From Aurantibacter aestuarii (GTDB lineage Bacteria; Bacteroidota; Bacteroidia; Flavobacteriales; Flavobacteriaceae), in contig NZ_PXOQ01000015.1 in assembly GCF_003008425.1 (NCBI RefSeq), positions 62,001-126,000 on the forward strand: DNA of 64,000 bases, in the 5' to 3' direction. How positions within the stretch are numbered: the stretch's first letter is position 1; each line of letters begins with the position of its first letter. Below, piece after piece: positions 44,144 to 53,943 of this stretch. The notes below the pieces were generated by a model that made no database searches, was not told the origin of the DNA, and saw only the letters and a list, made by a program, of their open reading frames with translations. The position numbers were made by a program, and so were the translations under genes.

Positions 44144-45547
44144 TTATGCCAATTTAAACTTTTTTAGCGCATTGATGTAAAATGGAGATTTTGCTACTGA
44201 AGGAAATAATTCATCGATAATTATAATATGTTCAGCATCAAAACGAATCGCATTCGTTAGGTGATAAGTTGCTTTTTCGTTTTCATTTAACAAAAAATAA
44301 ATACCAGCAAGTCTAAATTCTATTTCTGCGTTCTCAGGATAAAATTCCATAGCCTGCAACAAGTTATACATTGCTGCTTCTGGTTCTCCAAGTTCTATTA
44401 AAATATCTGTTCTTATTAACCAGGTTGACAGTTCGTAATTACCTAATTCTAATGTTTTTTTGTAACCGCGTTCTGCCTCTTCAAGAAAACTAAGTTTATG
44501 ATTTATACGGGCATAGAGTTTCCAATATGCAATATTTTCAGCATCAATTTCTATAGCTTTATTAATATAATAGAGTGCTTTCTGGTAATTTTTAGCTCTA
44601 AAGTAAAATTTGGTAATTGCTAACCAGCCTTTATCTAATAAAGGATCTTCATTAACTGTTTTATAATAATAGTCTAAAGCTAATTTTTTATTGCCTAATT
44701 TTTCATGACAATTGGCTACACGCAATAGCGCGTAAGATGTTGGATCGTCTAGCTCTAAGGTAATAGTGTAATTTTCAAGCGCTTCATTTATATGGCCTAA
44801 TCGCTCCAAAACTTTACCTTTTTCCATATAAGCTCCTAGAAATGTATCGTCCGATATAATTGCGTAATCATATGCTGCCAATGCTTTAGGGTAATCTTTT
44901 AACTGGTAATATTGTTTTCCTAATTGATGCCAAGCAACTTCACAATATGGGTTTGTATTTAAATAATTATTTAAAAACTCAATAGCCGGTTCAACTTGTT
45001 CTAAATATTCAAAACAATACATAATGTTGTAAAGTGAGGCATAGTCAAATTCATCTAAGTCCAAACATTTCATAAAATATTCTCTTGCATTTTCAAATTG
45101 CTCCAAGAATAAATACTCCATTCCAATTAGTGAATAAATATCTGCTTCTTCTTCACTTAACTCAATTGCTTTAAGTAAAAATTTTATAGCTTCTTCGTGC
45201 TTATCTTCTTTAGATAGTAAATTAGCTTTTTGAATATAGACTTCTTCGTTAGACGGTTCTAAATCATGTAAATCGTCTAATAATTTATTTGCCTTAACAA
45301 GATTATCTTCAAAAATATATACTTCTATTTGAAACAACTTTAAGTTAGTAGAGGTTGGATGTTGGTCAAGTCCCATTTTAATAGCTTTTTTAGCTAATGC
45401 AACTTTACCATTGTTAAGATAATGATGTATAATGTTTTCAAATTCTTCAGAGTCAAAAAACAATAAACTATTGGTTTTTAACATCGATTCGAATTTTGAA
45501 ATCGAAATTTTGTTATTAGGTTCTTCCTGACTAAATTCCATATGCAT
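44144..45547 (-). CDS. Tetratricopeptide repeat protein
   Basis: A 467-residue cytoplasmic protein made almost entirely of TPR units (about residues 35-460). Typical repeats are DIYSLIGMEYLFLEQFENAREYFMK, AWHQLGKQYYQLKDYPKALAAYDYAI, GAYMEKGKVLERLGHINEALENYT and GWLAITKFYFRAKNYQKALYYINKAI (each cited by its start). No signal peptide or catalytic domain is seen, so it probably scaffolds other proteins. The frame offers two close starts, at 45547 and 45541 (MEFSQEE). It is 46 bases upstream of the first DUF368 gene and likely co-transcribed with it. Confidence 0.88.
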   Translation of the reverse strand: MHMEFSQEEPNNKISISKFESMLKTNSLLFFDSEEFENIIHHYLNNGKVALAKKAIKMGLDQHPTSTNLKLFQIEVYIFEDNLVKANKLLDDLHDLEPSNEEVYIQKANLLSKEDKHEEAIKFLLKAIELSEEEADIYSLIGMEYLFLEQFENAREYFMKCLDLDEFDYASLYNIMYCFEYLEQVEPAIEFLNNYLNTNPYCEVAWHQLGKQYYQLKDYPKALAAYDYAIISDDTFLGAYMEKGKVLERLGHINEALENYTITLELDDPTSYALLRVANCHEKLGNKKLALDYYYKTVNEDPLLDKGWLAITKFYFRAKNYQKALYYINKAIEIDAENIAYWKLYARINHKLSFLEEAERGYKKTLELGNYELSTWLIRTDILIELGEPEAAMYNLLQAMEFYPENAEIEFRLAGIYFLLNENEKATYHLTNAIRFDAEHIIIIDELFPSVAKSPFYINALKKFKLA

Positions 45548-45683
45548 GAGAATTAATTACAATCTTAAAAATAGAGTGTATTTAGGTTCTAGTGGCGTAT
45601 TTGCTTAAATGTTTTTAACAAAGTAATAAACAAAACCCCATTTTTTACTTCCTTTTGATTGGTTTTAAGGACTTTAATACTAT

Positions 45684-46868
45684 TTATTTAGAGTCTATAG
45701 TATTTAATATTTCAATAATAATGCCAATACCTTCTAAGAGCTCATCATTTGAAATGGTTAATGGCGGTGTTATGCGAATTGCTTTTGTTTCGAATAATAA
45801 CCAGAATAAGATTAATCCTTTTTCTTTTGCTTTTAAAATGACTTCTGTTGCTATGTCTGCGGAAGGTACTAAGGCAGCAAGCATTAATCCTTTACCTCTA
45901 ATCTCTGAAATTAGCGGATGTTTTAAATGTGTTCTTATAAATAATTCTTTCTCCAAAGCTTCTGCCATTAAGTCACTTTCGCAAACTTCTTTTAGTGTAG
46001 CTAACGCAGCTGAAGCAATCACAGGATTTCCTCCAAACGTTGTGATGTGACCTAATTTGGGTTTGTCTTTTAATAAGCTCATTAACTCTTCCGATGCTGT
46101 AAAAGCTCCTATGGGTAATCCGCCACCAAGTCCTTTGCCTGTAACAACAATGTCGGGAATCACGTTATAATGCTCAAAGCCATATAATTTTCCTGTACGT
46201 CCTATACCTGGCTGGATTTCATCTAAAATTAGTAGTGCACCAACTTCTTCGCATTTCTTTTTTATGCGTGCTAAATAGTTATTTTCAGGTTGAATAAAGC
46301 CTGCTCCACCTTGAATAGTTTCTAAAATAACACAAGCAGTTTTTTCTGTAATATGTTTAAGATGAGGTAAATAGTTAAAGGTAATATGGCTTACATCGGG
46401 AAGTAATGGTCTAAACGGATTTTTACGCTCTTCAAAATCCATTAAACTTAAAGATCCCATAGTATTACCGTGATAGGCGTTGTGTGCGGCTATAATCTGA
46501 CTTCTTCTAGTAGCACGACGCGCTAGTTTTAGAGCACCTTCAATTGCCTCAGTTCCGGAGTTGACCAAATAGGTTTGGTTTAAGTTTTCAGGAGAGTGCT
46601 TTGCTATATATTTTGTAAGATCTACCGCAGGTTTTTGGATATATTCCCCATACACCATCACATGCATATAGCTATCCACTTGTTTTTTTATGGCTTCAAC
46701 CACTTTAGGGTGAGAGTGACCTAAACTACAAGCAGAGACACCTGCTACAAAATCGAGATGTCGCTCTCCATTTGAGGTGTAAATATAACTGCCTTTAGCA
46801 TGAGAAATTTCTAAAGCTAAGGGGTGAGGTGTAGTTTGAGCTTGGTACTTAAAAAAATCTTCTGTCAT
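45684..46868 (-). CDS. Class III PLP-dependent aminotransferase (acetylornithine/ornithine type)
   Basis: A 394-residue fold-type I aminotransferase. TYLVNSGTEAIEGALKLARRA binds the cofactor phosphate, AHNAYHGNTMGSLS is conserved, ILDEIQPGIGRTGKLYGFEH holds the Asp that contacts the pyridine nitrogen, and VVTGKGLGGGLPIGAF carries the Schiff-base lysine. The C-terminal IRITPPLTISNDEL supplies the substrate-binding Arg. Family neighbours include ArgD and ornithine or 4-aminobutyrate aminotransferases; I cannot choose the substrate. It follows the OstA-like gene by 12 bases, which may only reflect operon packing. It is not the DegT-type aminotransferase expected for KdnA. Confidence 0.9.
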   Translation of the reverse strand: MTEDFFKYQAQTTPHPLALEISHAKGSYIYTSNGERHLDFVAGVSACSLGHSHPKVVEAIKKQVDSYMHVMVYGEYIQKPAVDLTKYIAKHSPENLNQTYLVNSGTEAIEGALKLARRATRRSQIIAAHNAYHGNTMGSLSLMDFEERKNPFRPLLPDVSHITFNYLPHLKHITEKTACVILETIQGGAGFIQPENNYLARIKKKCEEVGALLILDEIQPGIGRTGKLYGFEHYNVIPDIVVTGKGLGGGLPIGAFTASEELMSLLKDKPKLGHITTFGGNPVIASAALATLKEVCESDLMAEALEKELFIRTHLKHPLISEIRGKGLMLAALVPSADIATEVILKAKEKGLILFWLLFETKAIRITPPLTISNDELLEGIGIIIEILNTIDSK

Positions 46869-46880
46869 TAATGGATTTTC

Positions 46881-48728
46881 TTATTTTTTAGGCTTTACTG
46901 TTTTTAAAACAGGTTTTTTAGGTAGACTATCCAGCGCTTTGTCCGCTTCAATAATATCGATTAACAGAGGTTTCTCTGGTATGGCGCGTGAGGCTTTCCC
47001 AACTTCATCTTCTTTAATTAGTTCTTTATCTTCAGCAAATTTATTAGCATCTTCAACACGTTTTAAAAGTGCTTCATCAAAAAACTCTTCGCCTTCTACT
47101 GCGTCTTTTAAGCCTTCAATTTTAGGTAAGTCTACGGGAGCGTCTTCGCTAAATAAATCTTCAACACTTAAAGGTCTTTCGGTTTCACGCCATTCAAAAC
47201 CTTGTAAAATACGCTCTTTCTCGGGCATGTCAGGTTCTGGAGTTAATTCTGCATCAGGGTTTAAAATACGTGTAAAGGTTAATATGTCTCCATCCTCGAA
47301 GGTTAAGAGTAAGTTGGCTGAATACCCTTTATCTATCCCAATAAGTTCTCCATCTTCATTGGTGGCATAAAAAATCGATTCAGCATTTTTCAAAATATCG
47401 ACTTTATCCAAATCATTATTTTCATTAAAAGTTCCAATGAGACGTTGTCCTTTAATTTGATTATAGGCATAATCCAACACAGAATCTTTACTGATGAGAA
47501 AGGCGTTTTTAAAAACGATGAGCGAGTCCACTTTCTCTGTTTTAGGATTGGACTGAATATGAATAGTATCGCCAGTCATTTGACTTTTTATATGCCATAA
47601 AATGGGTTTCTTAGTTTTTGTAAAGGCATCTACAATCCCATTATTTATGGTGATTAATTGAGTTAATCCGGTTTGGTGGTTAACATGAATAGAATCGGCT
47701 TTACCACTTAAGTCGGATTTAAACAATTTTACATTTTTAAAACCTCTGGTAATACGTTTATTTTCTTTACCTGTAACCATTAAGGTGTCGGCATGAATAT
47801 AAATGCTATCATTTTCTTGGACTGTAATTGCCAAAGCACGACGTGTAATAAAAACAGAATCCTTAGCTTTATAAACTTCGGCATAATGACCTTTTACGAT
47901 GCTATTGTTTGTGGTGTCTGTAACCACAATATTATTGGTTGCCGATGCAAAGTCTTTGGCTCTGTCAAAATATAAGCTGTCTCCAGTAATTTCTCGGTTG
48001 TCGTAATCTATTTTAGCATTTTTGGTAAAATAACCCGTGTCATTTTTAGTATTATAAAAACCACGTTCGCTATAAATTTTACTGGTTTCTCCAACAATGG
48101 TAGATGGCCCATAAGTATACGCATAACCACTTTCAGAATAGAAATCCAGTTGTCTAGTGTTTAAAACATATTTTGGGTTTACGAGTTTTACCCGATTTAA
48201 AAAGCGGTATTTTTTGTCATTCATGTAGTAACGTCCTATACGACTGGTAATGGTTCCAGAAGTATCTCTAACTACAGTACCACCAGACTTATAAAAAGCT
48301 TCCTGTTTTTCACGATTAAAATATAAGGTATCTGTAGTTAATCTTGAATTAGGCTCGGTTAAAACAACATTCCCACTAGCATAGGCTAATTTGGTTTTCC
48401 CGCTATATTCTGCATATTTAGACGTTAGATTTATACTATCGCCTTGTTGCATGTTAACGTTTCCATAAGCTTCTATAAAGTCTTCTTTACCATAAAATAT
48501 GGCTTTGTCACAAAACATGTCTATGCCATCGTGATAAATATGTACTTGGCCTTGATTACTTCTTGTTAAAATACTAGCTCCGGGAAAATTTTCTTCATCT
48601 CTTTCTCCAAAAGCTCCGGAGTCTTTAATTTCAATTCTTTTACGTTCTTGAGCTAAACCATTATTAGCAGAAAAGCAAAATAAGAGAAAAAGAAGTATAT
48701 AGGTTTTAAACTGTTTCAAAGTATACAT
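46881..48728 (-). CDS. OstA/LptA-like LPS-transport protein
   Basis: A 615-residue exported protein (signal about residues 1-26, ending NNGLAQ). The N-terminal region (about 35-230) carries repeated LptA/OstA-type beta jellyroll strands: MFCDKAIFYGKEDFIEAYGNVNMQQGD, YAEYSGKTKLAYASGNVVLTEPNSRLTTDTLYF (both given only by their first residues). Further OstA-like strands run to about 460. The C-terminal 120 residues are an acidic, Pro/Lys-rich tail. It probably bridges LPS across the periplasm, as LptA does. Flavobacteria have such long OstA-like proteins beside shorter ones. A CAAAAATA box (48737-48744) upstream fits a -7 element. Confidence 0.85.
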   Translation of the reverse strand: MYTLKQFKTYILLFLLFCFSANNGLAQERKRIEIKDSGAFGERDEENFPGASILTRSNQGQVHIYHDGIDMFCDKAIFYGKEDFIEAYGNVNMQQGDSINLTSKYAEYSGKTKLAYASGNVVLTEPNSRLTTDTLYFNREKQEAFYKSGGTVVRDTSGTITSRIGRYYMNDKKYRFLNRVKLVNPKYVLNTRQLDFYSESGYAYTYGPSTIVGETSKIYSERGFYNTKNDTGYFTKNAKIDYDNREITGDSLYFDRAKDFASATNNIVVTDTTNNSIVKGHYAEVYKAKDSVFITRRALAITVQENDSIYIHADTLMVTGKENKRITRGFKNVKLFKSDLSGKADSIHVNHQTGLTQLITINNGIVDAFTKTKKPILWHIKSQMTGDTIHIQSNPKTEKVDSLIVFKNAFLISKDSVLDYAYNQIKGQRLIGTFNENNDLDKVDILKNAESIFYATNEDGELIGIDKGYSANLLLTFEDGDILTFTRILNPDAELTPEPDMPEKERILQGFEWRETERPLSVEDLFSEDAPVDLPKIEGLKDAVEGEEFFDEALLKRVEDANKFAEDKELIKEDEVGKASRAIPEKPLLIDIIEADKALDSLPKKPVLKTVKPKK

Positions 48729-48787
48729 ATTTGTGTCAAAAATAACGATAATAATGTTTTGGTATTGTTTAGAGTCTTGTTTTAATA

Positions 48788-48825
48788 CAAAAAAACCTGC
48801 CCATAGAAACTAAAAGCAGGTTTTG
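48788..48825 (-). terminator. Terminator after purA
   Basis: AAAACCTGC and GCAGGTTTT (48792-48800 with 48816-48824) form a 9-bp stem. On the minus strand the following bases are a T-run. It ends the spoT-fur-purA group ahead of the OstA-like gene. Confidence 0.82.
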
Positions 48826-48845
48826 ATATGATGTATGAAATCAAG

Positions 48846-50120
48846 TTAAGATCTAAAAATAGTTTGTTTTCTATCTGGTCCAACTGAAACAATAGTAATA
48901 GGAATTTCTAATTCTTTCTCTAAGAATTCTATATAATCATTTAATTCTTTAGGTAATGTAGAAGCATCAGACATTTCTGTTAAATCTTGGCTCCATCCTT
49001 TAAAATCTGAATAAATAGGCTCTACATTTTCTGGTTCAATATTATAAGGTAAGTGAGAAATTTCCTGACCTTTATAATTATAAGACGTACATACTTTTAA
49101 GGTTTCGAAACCAGAAAGTACATCGGCTTTCATCATCATTAATTGAGTTACTCCATTAACCTGACATGCGTAGCGTAGCGCAACTAAATCTAACCAACCA
49201 CAACGTCTTGGTCTTCCAGTGGTAGCTCCAAATTCGTTACCAATTCGAGCCATATCTTCACCATTCTTATCAAAAAGTTCAGTTGGAAATGGACCAGAAC
49301 CAACACGAGTTGTGTAAGCTTTAAATATTCCAAAAACATCTCCAATTTTATTTGGTGCAATACCTAATCCTGTACAAGCTCCTGCAGCTGTTGTGTTACT
49401 TGAGGTTACAAATGGATAAGTTCCAAAATCGATATCTAAAAGCGAGCCTTGAGCACCTTCTGCTAAAATTGAGTCTCCAGCTTTTTGAGCTTGGAAGATA
49501 AATTCTTCAGAATCTATAAAGGTTAATTCTTTTAAAGTTTTAACCGCTGCAAAAAATTCTGTTTCTAATTCTTCTAAATTATAATCTATTTTTACATCGT
49601 AAAATGCAATCATAGACTCATGCTTATCGGCTAAAGCACGATATTTTTCTTTCCAATCGCTTAATTCTAAATCTCCAACACGTAAACCATTTCTACCGGT
49701 TTTATCCATATAAGTTGGTCCAATACCTTTTAAAGTTGAACCAATTTTAGCTTTACCCTTAGACGTTTCACTTGCTGCGTCTAATAAGCGGTGAGTTGGC
49801 AAAATGATATGCGCTTTACGAGAAATTAATAAATTTTTCTTGTAATTAACGCCTTGTTCGTCCAGTTTCGTTAATTCATTTTTAAAAATAACCGGGTCAA
49901 TAACCACACCATTACCCACAAGGTTAATAGCCTCCTCATGAAAAATTCCAGAAGGAATCGTGTGTAAAACATGCTTTTTACCGTTGAAAACCAATGTATG
50001 ACCAGCATTTGGTCCACCTTGGAAACGTGCAATAATTTTGTATTTTGAAGTTAAAACATCGACGATTTTACCTTTTCCTTCGTCGCCCCATTGTAATCCT
50101 AGTAGTAAGTCTACTGCCAT
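48846..50120 (-). CDS. purA: Adenylosuccinate synthetase
   Basis: A 424-residue cytoplasmic enzyme that joins IMP and aspartate using GTP, the first committed step to AMP. The opening VDLLLGLQWGDEGKGKIVDVL has the catalytic Asp and P-loop Lys, and FQGGPNAGHTLVFNGKKHVLHTIPSG, GSTLKGIGPTYMDK, AEGAQGSLLDIDFGTYPFVTSSN (IMP site) and VGSGPFPTE follow. The C-terminal TGRPRRCGW is also intact. Full family length. It lies 7 bases after the Fur-family gene, in the same operon as a RelA/SpoT gene, so purine supply sits beside (p)ppGpp control. Confidence 0.98.
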   Translation of the reverse strand: MAVDLLLGLQWGDEGKGKIVDVLTSKYKIIARFQGGPNAGHTLVFNGKKHVLHTIPSGIFHEEAINLVGNGVVIDPVIFKNELTKLDEQGVNYKKNLLISRKAHIILPTHRLLDAASETSKGKAKIGSTLKGIGPTYMDKTGRNGLRVGDLELSDWKEKYRALADKHESMIAFYDVKIDYNLEELETEFFAAVKTLKELTFIDSEEFIFQAQKAGDSILAEGAQGSLLDIDFGTYPFVTSSNTTAAGACTGLGIAPNKIGDVFGIFKAYTTRVGSGPFPTELFDKNGEDMARIGNEFGATTGRPRRCGWLDLVALRYACQVNGVTQLMMMKADVLSGFETLKVCTSYNYKGQEISHLPYNIEPENVEPIYSDFKGWSQDLTEMSDASTLPKELNDYIEFLEKELEIPITIVSVGPDRKQTIFRS

Positions 50121-50127
50121 TTGTAAG

Positions 50128-50580
50128 TTATTTAGTGTCTTTACGGTGACCGTAAAAATATAATGAATGATTGGTTATATTGATATTGAAAACCTCTTCT
50201 ATGGTTTTTTTTATGGTTTGTATTCGGGGATCACAAAATTCAATAACCTCTCCAGTGTCTGTTAAAATAACGTGATCGTGTTGTTTATCGAAATATGATT
50301 TTTCATAGTGCGCCTGACTCTGACCAAACTGATGTTTGCGTACTAAAGCACATTCTAAAAGTAATTCTATAGTATTGTATAAAGTAGCACGGCTAACGCG
50401 ATACTTTTTATTTTTCATTTTAATGTATAAAGACTCAATATCGAAGTGTTCTTCACTTTCGTATATCTCTTGAAGAATAGCGTAACGTTCTGGCGTTTTA
50501 CGATGACCTTTGTCTTCTAAAAACTTTGTAAAAACGTTTTTTACAATATCCTGATTTTTTAATGTAGTCGTATCGCTCAT
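50128..50580 (-). CDS. Fur-family transcriptional regulator without CXXC zinc motifs
   Basis: A 150-residue winged-helix regulator. The DNA-binding part has [35 protein letters not shown] (key motif GHRKTPER, about residues 24-31) and [21 protein letters not shown]. The dimer/metal-sensing part has [30 protein letters not shown], with the HDH motif that binds the regulatory metal. The two CxxC pairs that hold structural zinc in many Fur and PerR proteins are absent; only isolated Cys remain. Which metal or peroxide it senses is unclear. A CAAATTTA box (50592-50599, TAAATTTG on the minus strand) lies just upstream, so it may also have its own promoter within the operon. Confidence 0.9.
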   Translation of the reverse strand: MSDTTTLKNQDIVKNVFTKFLEDKGHRKTPERYAILQEIYESEEHFDIESLYIKMKNKKYRVSRATLYNTIELLLECALVRKHQFGQSQAHYEKSYFDKQHDHVILTDTGEVIEFCDPRIQTIKKTIEEVFNINITNHSLYFYGHRKDTK

Positions 50581-50607
50581 AATTGCGTTTGCAAATTTAC
50601 ATAATTT

Positions 50608-52821
50608 TTAGACTCTATTTACCTTATGAATCCCATTAATTTTTTTAAGATTATCAATTAGTTTTTTAAGCATGTTTTTATTTTTTACAATCACATTAAT
50701 TTTACCAGACACAAACCCGTCTTCACTTTGAAAACTAATACCATTCATATTAACATGCATGTTAGACGAAATTACTTTTGTAATCTCATTTAAAAGTCCA
50801 ACCGTATCTATACCAGATATTTTAATTTGTGCTGTAAACTCCTGTTGAGAAGAATCTATCCATTTTGCTGAAATAATTCTATAGGCATAATTAGATTGCA
50901 GACTTACTGCATTTGGACAACTCTTTTTGTGAACTTTTACACCATCATTAATGGTAATAAATCCAAAAACAGAATCTCCAGGAATTGGGCTACAACAATT
51001 TGCAATTTTATAATCCAGTTTTTCTTCTTCTTTACCAAAAACCAGTAGATCATACTTGTCTGTTACTTCATCTTTATCTAAATCTGGATTAGCAACTGTG
51101 TTTTTTCGGGTAATTTTATTTTTTAAGAAAGACACTAATGCGTTACTTCTTGAAGCTGCATATTCCTTTAACATTGTACTGTCAATAGTACTTATACCAA
51201 CGCGGTAAAATAAATCTAAACTGGTTTTAAGTTTGAAATGGTTAACCATTTCATTAACAGACTTTTCATTTAAAGTTATTTTAAGCTGTTTTAATTTTCG
51301 TCTTAAAATTTCTTTACCTTCTTCAGCAATTTGTTTTTTCTCCTCTTTTAGAAGCGACTTTATTTTACTTTTTGCTCTCGAGGTAGATACATAATTTAAC
51401 CAGTTTGATGTTGGCTTAGCATTGTCTGACGTAATTACTTCAACTTGGTCACCACTCTTAAGTTCTGTGCTAAGCGGAACAAGTTTACCATTGACTTTAA
51501 CCCCACGTGTTTTCATACCTATTTGGGTATGAATACTAAAAGCAAAATCTAGTGGAGTAGCGCCTTTTGGTAAGGATTTTAAATCACCTTGCGGCGTGAA
51601 GACAAAAATTTCTTTGGAGTATAGGTTTAATTTAAACTGCTCTACAAAATCTACAGCATTCGTACTACTGTTTTCTAGTGCCTCTTGTAAACGGTTAATC
51701 CATAAGTCTAAATTATCCTCTTTATCGTCTGCATTTTTGTATTTATAGTGAGCCGCATAACCTTTTTCGGCAATTTCATTCATGCGTTCACTTCGGATTT
51801 GTACTTCAACCCAACGACCTTTTGGTCCCATAACGGTAATATGCAGCGCTTCGTAACCTGTAGATTTAGGTGAAGAAATCCAATCTCTTAATCTAATAGG
51901 ATTTGGGATGAAGTGATCTGTAACTATCGAATATATTTTCCAGGCTAAGAATTTTTCGTCTTTAGGTTGAGATTTATAAATTATTCTTACCGCAAATTTA
52001 TCGTACACTTCATCAAAAGAAACACCTTGTTTGTCCATTTTCCGCTTAATAGAAAAAATAGACTTCGGTCTTCCTTTTATAACATAATTTAAATTTTCTT
52101 CATCTAAAGATGTTTTAATTATGTTGTTAAATGTTTCAATATATAAGTCTTGTTCTTCCTTACTGTCTTCTAATTGCCCTAAAATTGAGTTATAGATTTC
52201 TGGCTCTGTATATTTTAAACCTAAGTCTTCTAACTGGGTTTTGATATTATACAACCCAATTCTGTGTGCAAGTGGCGCATAAATATATAGTGTTTCACTA
52301 GCTATTTTTTCCTGCTTATCTGGACGCATTGAATCCATAGTAAGCATATTATGTAAACGGTCTGCAATTTTAATAATGATAACACGTACATCATCATTTA
52401 AAGTTAAAAGCATTTTTCTAAAATTCTCAGCCTGTAAAGACACATCTTTGTCTTGTTGTAGGTTTGAAATTTTAGTTAGTCCATCTACTATTTTTGCAAT
52501 GGTCGGGTTAAAAAGTTCTTCAATAGTTTCTACAGTGTAGTCTTCATTATCTTCAACCACATCATGCAATAGAGCAGCAGCAATAGAGGTCGCGTCCAGA
52601 CCAATTTCCTGAGCTACAATTTTTGCAACTGCAATGGGATGAAATATATAAGCTTCTCCACTTTTACGACGCTGGTCTTTATGTGCTTCTACTGCAACTT
52701 CAAAAGCTTTACGAATAAGTTTTTTATCATCATCGCTAAGAGATTGATAACTTACCCTAAGTAATTCTTTATAGGCTTTGGTAATTGCAGCATTTTCTTT
52801 TTCTAAATCGATCTCTGTCAT
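50608..52821 (-). CDS. Bifunctional (p)ppGpp synthetase/hydrolase (RelA/SpoT)
   Basis: A 737-residue long RSH enzyme that makes and breaks (p)ppGpp in the stringent response. Order of domains: N-terminal HD hydrolase (FHPIAVAKIVAQEIG, ALLHDVVEDNEDY with an intact HDxxED, about residues 50-205), synthetase (GRPKSIFSIKRKM, FDEVYDKFAVRIIY, GYEALHITVMGP, about 250-365), TGS (FTPQGDLKSLPKGATPLDFAFSIHTQIG, about 410-470), a helical region and a C-terminal ACT domain (QIKISGIDTVGLLNEITKVI). Intact HD residues argue for a bifunctional enzyme like Rel. It heads a minus-strand group that includes the Fur-family gene and purA. Confidence 0.96.
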   Translation of the reverse strand: MTEIDLEKENAAITKAYKELLRVSYQSLSDDDKKLIRKAFEVAVEAHKDQRRKSGEAYIFHPIAVAKIVAQEIGLDATSIAAALLHDVVEDNEDYTVETIEELFNPTIAKIVDGLTKISNLQQDKDVSLQAENFRKMLLTLNDDVRVIIIKIADRLHNMLTMDSMRPDKQEKIASETLYIYAPLAHRIGLYNIKTQLEDLGLKYTEPEIYNSILGQLEDSKEEQDLYIETFNNIIKTSLDEENLNYVIKGRPKSIFSIKRKMDKQGVSFDEVYDKFAVRIIYKSQPKDEKFLAWKIYSIVTDHFIPNPIRLRDWISSPKSTGYEALHITVMGPKGRWVEVQIRSERMNEIAEKGYAAHYKYKNADDKEDNLDLWINRLQEALENSSTNAVDFVEQFKLNLYSKEIFVFTPQGDLKSLPKGATPLDFAFSIHTQIGMKTRGVKVNGKLVPLSTELKSGDQVEVITSDNAKPTSNWLNYVSTSRAKSKIKSLLKEEKKQIAEEGKEILRRKLKQLKITLNEKSVNEMVNHFKLKTSLDLFYRVGISTIDSTMLKEYAASRSNALVSFLKNKITRKNTVANPDLDKDEVTDKYDLLVFGKEEEKLDYKIANCCSPIPGDSVFGFITINDGVKVHKKSCPNAVSLQSNYAYRIISAKWIDSSQQEFTAQIKISGIDTVGLLNEITKVISSNMHVNMNGISFQSEDGFVSGKINVIVKNKNMLKKLIDNLKKINGIHKVNRV

Positions 52822-52892
52822 AGGTAACGTAAAAGCTTATTTAAGCTACTAAAAGTACATTTTTTAGCTTAGATATTTTAGACTTTATAAAA

Positions 52893-53879
52893 TTAATTTT
52901 CGTAGTAAACTTTGGCTTTATATCCAATCCCGTAATTATTCATACCGGTTGCCAATAAATTAGAATTTGAGATGTTTTTCTTATCAAATAATATCCAATT
53001 CCCATCATTTAAAAAGATGCGTTTTACAAAGGTGCGTTTTTCAGGAATTTGGTCTGTAAACGGTAATAATGGTCTAAATGTAGTAGATACTTTTACAATC
53101 CCGCGACGGGTTTTAACTTCTTGATATTTTTTATTAGGCAATAATTTACCTTTATCGTCTGTAAAGCCTAAAACCTGTGCCGAAATAAAGATACCGTCTT
53201 TTGGGATAAAAATGTTTTGATCTGTTATGTCTAAGGTGTAGAATTCTTCATTTTTTTCGGTTGCTACAAAAACCATTTTAGCATAGGTTAATGCTTCTCC
53301 AGGAAAACCATCCTTATTTTTATAAAATTGCACTCGAAATAAGGTGGAAAACTCTTTTTTAGGTGTATTTTTTCTGTTTCTGGTACGCCAATCCTTAGCT
53401 TCGGTTTTTATAGGAATATACACTTCGGTGATGCGTTTGGTTTGTTGGGAAGGATTAGGAAAATAAACCGCAATTTCAGATTCTATAGTTGGTAACCAAC
53501 ACTTATGATAATCATCATGAAAAACAGGTTCTTCTTCTTCAATTTTAATTTTCCCTTTTGGTAATGCGGTAATAGAAACTTCTTCAAGTTCATCTGCAAA
53601 AGTTTCTAAATAAATGGTTTTTGGTAAATCCTGAGTAGGTAATTTTAAATCTTTATAACCTAAAGCAGAGATGTATAGCGTATCTATATCGGCATATAAT
53701 TTCTTGGTAAAAAGAAATATACCTTCATCGTCTGCAAACAACCCATTACCATTTCCAAAAGAAACGGTTGCAAATGCAACAGGATATTTGGTTTCTGTAT
53801 CTAAGAGTTGTGTTTGTGCTGTTATAAGATTGCTATAACAAAAGAGACTACAAATTATAATAAGTGTAAATGATTTCAT
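52893..53879 (-). CDS. Exported carboxypeptidase-regulatory-like protein, function unknown
   Basis: A 328-residue protein with a signal peptide (MKSFTLIIICSLFCYSNLITAQ). Residues about 25-95 are a CarboxypepD_reg-like beta-sandwich: LLDTETKYPVAFATVSFGNGNGLFADDEGIF and YISALGYKDLKLP, followed by EEVSITALPKG, the usual tail of this domain. The rest (about 100-328) is beta-rich and without catalytic motifs (VYIPIKTEAKDWRTRNRK, TLFRVQFYKNKDGFPGEAL). It is likely a periplasmic or surface protein in envelope maintenance. It is on the same strand as the SpoT gene, 71 bases upstream. Confidence 0.7.
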   Translation of the reverse strand: MKSFTLIIICSLFCYSNLITAQTQLLDTETKYPVAFATVSFGNGNGLFADDEGIFLFTKKLYADIDTLYISALGYKDLKLPTQDLPKTIYLETFADELEEVSITALPKGKIKIEEEEPVFHDDYHKCWLPTIESEIAVYFPNPSQQTKRITEVYIPIKTEAKDWRTRNRKNTPKKEFSTLFRVQFYKNKDGFPGEALTYAKMVFVATEKNEEFYTLDITDQNIFIPKDGIFISAQVLGFTDDKGKLLPNKKYQEVKTRRGIVKVSTTFRPLLPFTDQIPEKRTFVKRIFLNDGNWILFDKKNISNSNLLATGMNNYGIGYKAKVYYEN

Positions 53880-53943
53880 AAGCTAAAAATAGAAATTTTA
53901 TATTATAGAATATACCAATTTTATGCCAAAAACAAAACGCTAC

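Noticed and set aside
45684-46868. Class III aminotransferase as the missing KdnA partner of KdnB
   Set aside because: KdnA belongs to the DegT/DnrJ/EryC1 group. This gene has class III motifs and lies 24 kb from kdnB beside an OstA-like gene.
47793-47975. Plus-strand open frame in the OstA-like gene
   Set aside because: It is antisense to a well-supported frame and has no known domain.
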